A stretch of DNA of 64,000 nt, taken from Epilithonimonas tenax DSM 16811 (lineage in GTDB: Bacteria; Bacteroidota; Bacteroidia; Flavobacteriales; Weeksellaceae). How positions within the stretch are numbered: position 1 is the stretch's first letter; every line of letters begins with the position of its first letter. Positions 59,743 through 64,000 of this stretch are shown here, in pieces. A program made the position numbers and the translations under genes. A model generated the notes under the pieces. The model saw only the letters and a list, made by a program, of their open reading frames with translations, did no database searches and was not told the DNA's origin. The DNA is taken from assembly GCF_000428485.1 (NCBI RefSeq), contig NZ_AUAA01000006.1, positions 62,001-126,000 on the forward strand. The letters are read 5' to 3'.

Positions 59743-61155
59743 TTATTTTAAAACTTTACTTTGACACACAAAATCACTTTTTGTGATACCAGTCTGCACA
59801 ATTGCATTAAAACCTCCGGCAATTTCGGTAAAATTTCTGTAACCTCTTGCCAGAAGAATACTTGCTGCCATCATACTTCTGTACCCTCCCGCACAGTGCA
59901 GATAAAAATGTTCGCTAGGATTAATATCTGTAACCCATTCATTAATGTAAGCCAAAGGCTTGTTGTAGGCTTCATCCACGTGTTCTGCTTGGTATTCGCT
60001 TTCTTTTCGTACATCGACGATTTTTACATCTTTATTTTCAATTTCCTTTTCAAATTCTTGTGCAGAAATACGGTGTACGGTATCAATTACTTTTCCGCTG
60101 CTCTTCCAGGCTTCAAAACTGCCTTTCAGAAAACCTATAACATTATCAAAACCAACTCTGCTTAATCTTGTAACCGTTTCTTCCTGGTTATTTTCATCGG
60201 TAATTAATAAAATCGGTTGTTTTACATCTACAATCAGAGCGCCAACCCAAGGGGCAAAATCTCCGTTTAAACCGATATTAATAGATTGGGGAACAAAACC
60301 TTTTGCAAAATCGTCATTCGTTCTTACATCCAGAATCAAAGCGCCAGAAAGTTCTGCCGATTCTTCAAATTCTTCGGGGGAAAGTGCGTGTAGACCTTTA
60401 GACAAGACCTTATCGAAACTTTCGTAGCCTTTTTTATTCAATGCCACATTCATCCCGAAATAGGCAGGTGGCGGAAGAAGCCCATCTGTAACCGCTTTTA
60501 TGAAGCTTTGTTTATCTTTTTGATTCAGTGCGTAATTGGTTTTCTTTTGATTTCCCAGGGTATCTACCGTTTCTTTCTGCATATTTTTTCCGCACGCAGA
60601 ACCAGCACCGTGAGCCGGATAAACGATAATATCATCATCTAAAGGCAGAATTTTTTGATACAAACTTTCGTAGAGAAGCCCTGCCAATTCTTCCTGAGTC
60701 ATACTTGCCGCTTTCTGAGCCAAATCGGGACGGCCAACATCACCGAGAAACAAAGTATCACCGCTGAAAAGGGCATTTTCTTTTCCATTTTCATCTATTA
60801 ATAAAAAGGAAGAGCTTTCCATTGTATGTCCGGGTGTATGCAGAACCTTTATTTTGATGTTTCCCACTTCAAAAATCTGGTTATCATTTGCTATAATGGC
60901 TTCAAAATCCGGATTAGCAGTTGGTCCGTAGACGATGGGTGCACCTGTTTTTTTGCTGAGGTCTACGTGACCGCTCACAAAATCTGCGTGAAAATGAGTC
61001 TCAAAGATGTATTTGAGTTTTACATTGTCTTTTTCCAGTCTTTTGATGTAAGGCTGGGTTTCTCTTAAAGGGTCAATGATTGCAGCTTCACCATTTGAAA
61101 CAATGTAATAAGCTCCTTGAGCGAGACATCCTGTATAAATTTGTTCTATTTGCAT
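59743..61155 (-). CDS. MBL-fold persulfide-dioxygenase-like enzyme with two rhodanese domains
   Basis: A 470-aa fusion. The N-terminal metallo-beta-lactamase/ETHE1-like domain (1-240) has H54, H56, D58 and H63 (THFHADFVSGH), H110 (HTPGHT) and D133 (FSGDTLFLGDVGRPD). This set fits the glutathione-persulfide dioxygenase group. Two rhodanese domains follow. The first (about 265-355) has no Cys in its active loop (PILLITDENNQ) and is inactive. The second (about 370-460) has C421 in YLHCAGGYRSMMA. It oxidises persulfides to sulfite and moves sulfane sulfur. Promoter region carries the 21-bp element shared with the TauE gene. Confidence 0.93.
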   Translation of the reverse strand: MQIEQIYTGCLAQGAYYIVSNGEAAIIDPLRETQPYIKRLEKDNVKLKYIFETHFHADFVSGHVDLSKKTGAPIVYGPTANPDFEAIIANDNQIFEVGNIKIKVLHTPGHTMESSSFLLIDENGKENALFSGDTLFLGDVGRPDLAQKAASMTQEELAGLLYESLYQKILPLDDDIIVYPAHGAGSACGKNMQKETVDTLGNQKKTNYALNQKDKQSFIKAVTDGLLPPPAYFGMNVALNKKGYESFDKVLSKGLHALSPEEFEESAELSGALILDVRTNDDFAKGFVPQSINIGLNGDFAPWVGALIVDVKQPILLITDENNQEETVTRLSRVGFDNVIGFLKGSFEAWKSSGKVIDTVHRISAQEFEKEIENKDVKIVDVRKESEYQAEHVDEAYNKPLAYINEWVTDINPSEHFYLHCAGGYRSMMAASILLARGYRNFTEIAGGFNAIVQTGITKSDFVCQSKVLK

Positions 61156-61211
61156 TTTGATATTTTTTATTTAATTTTAATTTGATACAAATTTCTGGGT
61201 TTGAATTCTGT

Positions 61212-61232
61212 TGTACAGCTACTTTTGTTACA
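61212..61232 (-). promoter_or_regulatory. Sulfur-regulon operator, MBL-operon copy
   Basis: Ends read TGTAC...GTTACA (plus strand), an imperfect inverted repeat of Crp/Fnr type. The interior GCTACTTTT is the same as in the copy at 62206-62226; 20 of 21 bp match. It lies 57-77 bp before the ATG, about 17 bp before an AAATTTG (-7-like) sequence on the minus strand. Confidence 0.75.
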
Positions 61233-61278
61233 TAAGGGTGTTAATTAATTATCTCCTATTATGAAACGCCGAATGATT

Positions 61279-61360
61279 GCAGCCCGACTTGAACGGAGCT
61301 CTTTTTGTGAGGAGGAACGACGAGCAAAAAAGCGGGAGTGGAAGGCGGATAAAGCTGCCC
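61279..61360. repeat. Dispersed nested-hairpin repeat, copy C (shortest)
   Basis: 82 bp from GCAGCCCGACTTGAAC to ATAAAGCTGCCC. Pairing tiers: GCAGC/GCTGC, CCG/CGG and GCTCTTTTTG/CAAAAAAGC. Immediately follows the TauE stop (61369) on the minus strand. About 90% identical to the core of copy B (23438). Confidence 0.85.
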
Positions 61361-61368
61361 AAATAATA

Positions 61369-62163
61369 TTAGAAGAAAAGTTCTTTAATAATAATGTAAA
61401 TTCCCATCATCAAAATAAACCATCCGAAAGCCGGTTTTAGTTTTTTACCATCAATTTTCTTTGATAATTGGGTACCTATCAATATTCCTACAACAGCGAT
61501 TGCTGAGATGGTTACTAATACATTCCATTCAATTTTCACTGTATTGAATGAAGAGAAAAATCCGATGAGAGAGTTAAAAGAAATGATGACCAAAGAGGTT
61601 CCAATGGCCACTTTCATTGGCGTTTTCAGAAGATTTACCAAAGCGGGAATGATCATAAAGCCTCCGCCTGCGCCTACCAAACCTGTTAAAACTCCTACTA
61701 CAGAGCCTTCCCCTGCTGCCAGAAGAGCATTGTGATGGTCTGGATGGGGTATTTCTGTGTTGTCTTCTGCTCCTTTTCGGATCATTTTATAGGAGGCAAG
61801 AATCATTAATCCTGCAAAAATCATCAGCAGCAATAAATCTTTGGTTACCATAAAACTTCCAAAACTGAAAATATCATCAGGTATCAATGGTAAAAGGAAT
61901 TTCCGTGTGATAAAAATAGAAATGATAGAGGGAAGACCAAACACAAAAGCTGTTTTGAAATGGACCAAACCTTTTTTGAAATAAGAAACCGAACCCACCA
62001 TACTGCTTATCCCGACAATGAAAAGTGAATATTCTGTCGCCAAGAAAGCATCTAGCCCAAAGAGATAAACGAGAACGGGAACGGTAAGAATACTTCCGCC
62101 GCCGCCAATTAATCCTAAAGAAACACCAATAAAAACCGATGCGATGTAACCATATATTTCCAT
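61369..62163 (-). CDS. TauE/SafE-family sulfite/sulfonate exporter
   Basis: A 264-aa inner-membrane protein with about eight TM helices in two repeats: GVSLGLIGGGGSILTVPVLVYLFGLD and GVLTGLVGAGGGFMIIPALVNLLKTPMKVAIGTSL, the glycine-rich hairpins of the family. Exports sulfite or other organosulfur anions, here presumably the sulfite made by the adjacent persulfide-oxidising enzyme. Its promoter element (62206-62226) matches that of the enzyme's operon. Confidence 0.93.
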   Translation of the reverse strand: MEIYGYIASVFIGVSLGLIGGGGSILTVPVLVYLFGLDAFLATEYSLFIVGISSMVGSVSYFKKGLVHFKTAFVFGLPSIISIFITRKFLLPLIPDDIFSFGSFMVTKDLLLLMIFAGLMILASYKMIRKGAEDNTEIPHPDHHNALLAAGEGSVVGVLTGLVGAGGGFMIIPALVNLLKTPMKVAIGTSLVIISFNSLIGFFSSFNTVKIEWNVLVTISAIAVVGILIGTQLSKKIDGKKLKPAFGWFILMMGIYIIIKELFF

Positions 62164-62205
62164 TCTTCAACTATTATGGTGCAAAAATGGAACTATTGAT
62201 CTAGC

Positions 62206-62226
62206 TGTACTGCTACTTTTGTTACA
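62206..62226 (-). promoter_or_regulatory. Sulfur-regulon operator, tauE copy
   Basis: TGTACTGCTACTTTTG plus TTACA at the end; 20 of 21 bp match the element at 61212-61232. Spacing to the putative -7 box (CATTTTTG on the minus strand) is about 17 bp, as in the other copy. Lies 43-63 bp before the tauE ATG. Confidence 0.75.
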
Positions 62227-62281
62227 GAAGGACAATTAGATGTCATCAAAATTATTCTTTAGTCTTAAAGCGTACAATATT

Positions 62282-62917
62282 TCAAGAAATAGAATCTGAA
62301 AGTATAATCTTATTTCTTCCCAAAGTAAGCTTACCGGAATCTTCGAGCTGTTTCAGAAGTCTGGAGACCACTACTCTAGCCGTTCCAAGCTCATTGGCAA
62401 GTTGTTCGTGGGTAATAATGATGCTTTTTGAATGAGAAATTTCAGATTTTTTATGGAGGAGATTCAATAATCTTTCATCTACTTTTTTAAAAGCGATAGC
62501 GTTGATAATATCCAGCAATTCTTCAAAGCGTTTGTGGTAGAGCCTGAAAATATAATCCAACCATTCCGGATACTCTTTAATGAAGAGTGAAACCTTATCT
62601 ATGGGCAGAAAAAGGATTTCAGAATCTTCCTCCACTTCTGCTTTCACGATACTTTTTTCATTGTGCATCCCACCAAGAAAAGACATAATGCAGCTTTCAC
62701 CAGCTTTGATGTAATAGAGTAAAATCTCTCGCCCGTCTTCTTCGGTACGGATTACCTTTAATAATCCCTTCATCACAATCGGTATGGAGCGGATGGAAGC
62801 ATTTTCATCCAAAATAATGTCACCTTCGTGGTAGGTTTTCAGGACTCCGTTATTCTTTAGATTTCCAACCAATTCCGGAGATGAAATAAACTCTGAAGCT
62901 AAAACTGAATCGTTCAT
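62282..62917 (-). CDS. Crp/Fnr-family regulator of the sulfur module
   Basis: A 211-aa protein. The beta-roll (YHEGDIILDENASIRSIPIVMKGLLKVIRTEEDGREILLYYIKAGESCIMSFLGG) is followed by a dimer helix and a winged helix (IITHEQLANELGTARVVVSRLLKQLEDSGKLTL). One Cys sits in the GESCIM turn, a position used as a thiol sensor in some persulfide-responsive regulators; no N-terminal Fe-S Cys cluster is seen. It is likely to bind the 21-bp palindromes upstream of tauE and the MBL operon. The 233 bp on its 5' side show no copy of that element. Confidence 0.92.
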   Translation of the reverse strand: MNDSVLASEFISSPELVGNLKNNGVLKTYHEGDIILDENASIRSIPIVMKGLLKVIRTEEDGREILLYYIKAGESCIMSFLGGMHNEKSIVKAEVEEDSEILFLPIDKVSLFIKEYPEWLDYIFRLYHKRFEELLDIINAIAFKKVDERLLNLLHKKSEISHSKSIIITHEQLANELGTARVVVSRLLKQLEDSGKLTLGRNKIILSDSIS

Positions 62918-63112
62918 ACCAATTAATTTACAGGCTAAAATAAGGTAATTTTCGTTAATCCTTTATTCTTAAAACGGAAAGAAAATTAATTTATCAACTT
63001 GAATGATCCCGTTCGGAACTGATTATTTCAATCTTAATCCAAGCTGTTCTTTGACGCTCATTCCAAAAAAGTCAAGGTCTGTTTTTGAGTAGAGATCAAG
63101 AGGTATAAAACA

Positions 63113-63139
63113 ACAGACCCTGTTATGAACAAGGTCTGT
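63113..63139 (-). terminator. Intrinsic terminator of the Hc1-like gene
   Basis: ACAGACC-C-TGTT (63113-63124) pairs with AACA-A-GGTCTGT (63128-63139), one mismatch, 3-nt loop, then TTGTTTT on the minus strand. 11 bp after the stop. Confidence 0.85.
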
Positions 63140-63150
63140 ATTTGCTTTTA

Positions 63151-63327
63151 CTAAGCTTTGGAAGCGTCCAATGAAGCTTTTCTAAACTCCTTCAATAGCT
63201 TTTCTAGGCTTAAAGATGCTTTACGAGCTCTTGTACCTGCTGCTTTGTTCGCTTTTTCTGACTGCAATTCTGCATCTGCTTTGAAGGCTTCAAATTCTGT
63301 GTTGATTTGTTCGATCAATTCTTTCAT
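63151..63327 (-). CDS. Histone H1/Hc1-like small DNA-binding protein, 58 aa
   Basis: A 58-aa basic protein (MKELIEQINTEFEAFKADAEL...). An acidic helix is followed by NKAAGTRARKASLSLEKLLKEFRKASLDASK, the typical layout of Bacteroidota Hc1-like nucleoid proteins. The start is the ATG at 63327. A longer frame from 63396 would begin upstream of the promoter box. A -7 box TATTTTTG (minus strand, plus 63355-63362) lies 28 bp ahead of the ATG. It probably coats or bends DNA. Monocistronic with a strong terminator. Confidence 0.88.
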   Translation of the reverse strand: MKELIEQINTEFEAFKADAELQSEKANKAAGTRARKASLSLEKLLKEFRKASLDASKA

Positions 63328-63354
63328 AATAAGTTGAATAAAAATTATTGGCGG

Positions 63355-63362
63355 CAAAAATA
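63355..63362 (-). promoter_or_regulatory. -7 box of the Hc1-like gene
   Basis: TATTTTTG on the minus strand, a match to TAnnTTTG. It rules out the longer ATG at 63396. Confidence 0.55.
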
Positions 63363-63612
63363 CATTTTTCAACCAATAAAACTGGTCTATTTTCATAATT
63401 TAAAGCGAATTGTATGATAAAATTGTAAATAATTAACGTACTTGCTACTCATTTTATGTTCATACTACGAATTACAGTACTCATTCTCTATTTCTTTATT
63501 TGTATTTCTTGACATTTTCATCCAAACACGCGCTTATTTGATGCATCAAATTGAGCGTATTCTGATTTATTTTTCAGGTGTCCGTACAGCTAAAGTATTC
63601 AAAACAAAAAAA

Positions 63613-63634
63613 TGGCCGAAAATTCTTCCGGCCA
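63613..63634 (-). terminator. Intrinsic terminator of the edge-truncated DJ-1/PfpI gene
   Basis: TGGCCG (63613-63618) with CGGCCA (63629-63634), 10-nt loop, followed on the minus strand by TTTTTTTGTTTT. Lies 53 bp after the stop at 63687. Confidence 0.85.
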
Positions 63635-63686
63635 CAATTACGGCAAAAATGCCGTTTATCTATTTTACAAAAAGTATGAATCTGAT

Positions 63687-64000
63687 CTAGATCAACTTCA
63701 ACAATTCCTCTGCCACTTTTTCAGAAGAAGCAGGATTCTGTCCTGTAATAAGCCTTCCGTCTACCACTGCATAAGGGTTCCAGTCTTCGATCTTACTGTA
63801 CACACCACCATTCTTTTTCAGCATATCTTCTACCAAAAAAGGAACAATATCAGTCAGTTGGACTGCCTCCTCTTCTGTATTGGTAAATCCAGTTACATTT
63901 TTGCCTTTTACCAGATATTCACCATTGATTTTGACATCCTTCAAAACACCAGGTGCATGGCATACAAATGCCACAGGTTTGTCACTTGAATAGAAATCGG
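63687..64000 (-). CDS. DJ-1/PfpI-family protein, 5' part outside the window
   Basis: The frame stays open to the window edge (about 104 codons visible; an internal GTG at 63974 is not the real start). The nucleophile elbow FVCHAPG (Cys-His) and the downstream KGKNVTGFTNTEEEAVQLTDIVPFLVEDMLKKNGG and GRLITGQNPASSEKVAEELLKLI match the Hsp31/YajL-type class I amidotransferase-fold proteins (glyoxalase III/chaperone). It is more similar to that subgroup than to the PfpI protein at 8985. Terminator at 63613-63634. Confidence 0.85.
   Translation of the reverse strand, partial: DFYSSDKPVAFVCHAPGVLKDVKINGEYLVKGKNVTGFTNTEEEAVQLTDIVPFLVEDMLKKNGGVYSKIEDWNPYAVVDGRLITGQNPASSEKVAEELLKLI

Overview
The window looks like chromosome of a Weeksellaceae/Chryseobacterium-type member of the Bacteroidota. 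Evidence: AT-rich, lysine/asparagine-rich genes; almost no Shine-Dalgarno sequences; repeated promoter boxes of the form TAnnTTTG, several with a TTG 17-23 bp upstream; a secreted nuclease with a C-terminal type IX secretion sorting domain; a TamB/TamL-type pair whose TamA-like partner is a lipoprotein; and TIGR03643, DUF2256 and Hc1-like small proteins. No rRNA, tRNA, CRISPR array, insertion sequence or prophage was seen.

Layout. 0-3.5 kb: purN and purM (purine synthesis), a 29-codon ORF with its own promoter and terminator, an FMN reductase and a hypothetical gene. 3.6-9.6 kb: a secreted GH3 glycosidase, a secreted endonuclease I preceded by an orphan MnmA C-terminal barrel, and a DJ-1/PfpI protein. 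9.7-16.9 kb: an eroded accessory stretch with hypotheticals, a possible HsdR tail, an OmpR-type two-component system split by a decayed four-helix-bundle gene, an LTA-synthase-like envelope enzyme and a decayed alpha/beta hydrolase. 16.9-28.5 kb: a PL10-type pectate lyase, then a TetR-controlled RND efflux operon (membrane fusion lipoprotein, RND pump, TolC-like factor) with four copies of a TAACnnnGTTA operator, an AsmA-like protein and small proteins. 28.6-37.5 kb: envelope lipid and outer-membrane assembly (acyltransferase, tamL, tamB).

37.6-47.6 kb is a light/DNA-repair island. One strand carries an SDR-DUF2867 gene, a class I photolyase and GTP cyclohydrolase II. The other strand, divergent from a shared palindromic operator, carries a TetR-like regulator, an ABC1/UbiB kinase, DUF2256, a cry-DASH, a PhrB/(6-4)-photolyase-like protein that appears to have lost its Fe-S cysteines, TIGR03643, an SDR and a MarR regulator. 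I consider this the most system-like part of the window. Three different photolyase/cryptochrome branches sit beside a flavin-precursor enzyme and dedicated regulators.

47.8-51.4 kb: a VWA/MoxR-ChlI AAA+ pair and a DUF1826 protein. 51.5-58.3 kb: a quinone/electrophile detoxification set (pirin, Crp/Fnr regulator, CPA1 antiporter, MhqD-like esterase, two MhqO/MhqA-like dioxygenases, GNAT). The pirin gene and the dioxygenase operon share a nearly identical 49-bp promoter module. 58.6-62.9 kb: a sulfur/persulfide module (two YeeE/YedE proteins, MBL-fold dioxygenase with rhodanese domains, TauE exporter, Crp/Fnr regulator). Its two transcription units share a 21-bp operator-like palindrome. The window ends with an Hc1-like protein and a DJ-1/PfpI gene cut by the window edge. 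A structured dispersed repeat of about 80-125 bp occurs three times in intergenic DNA.
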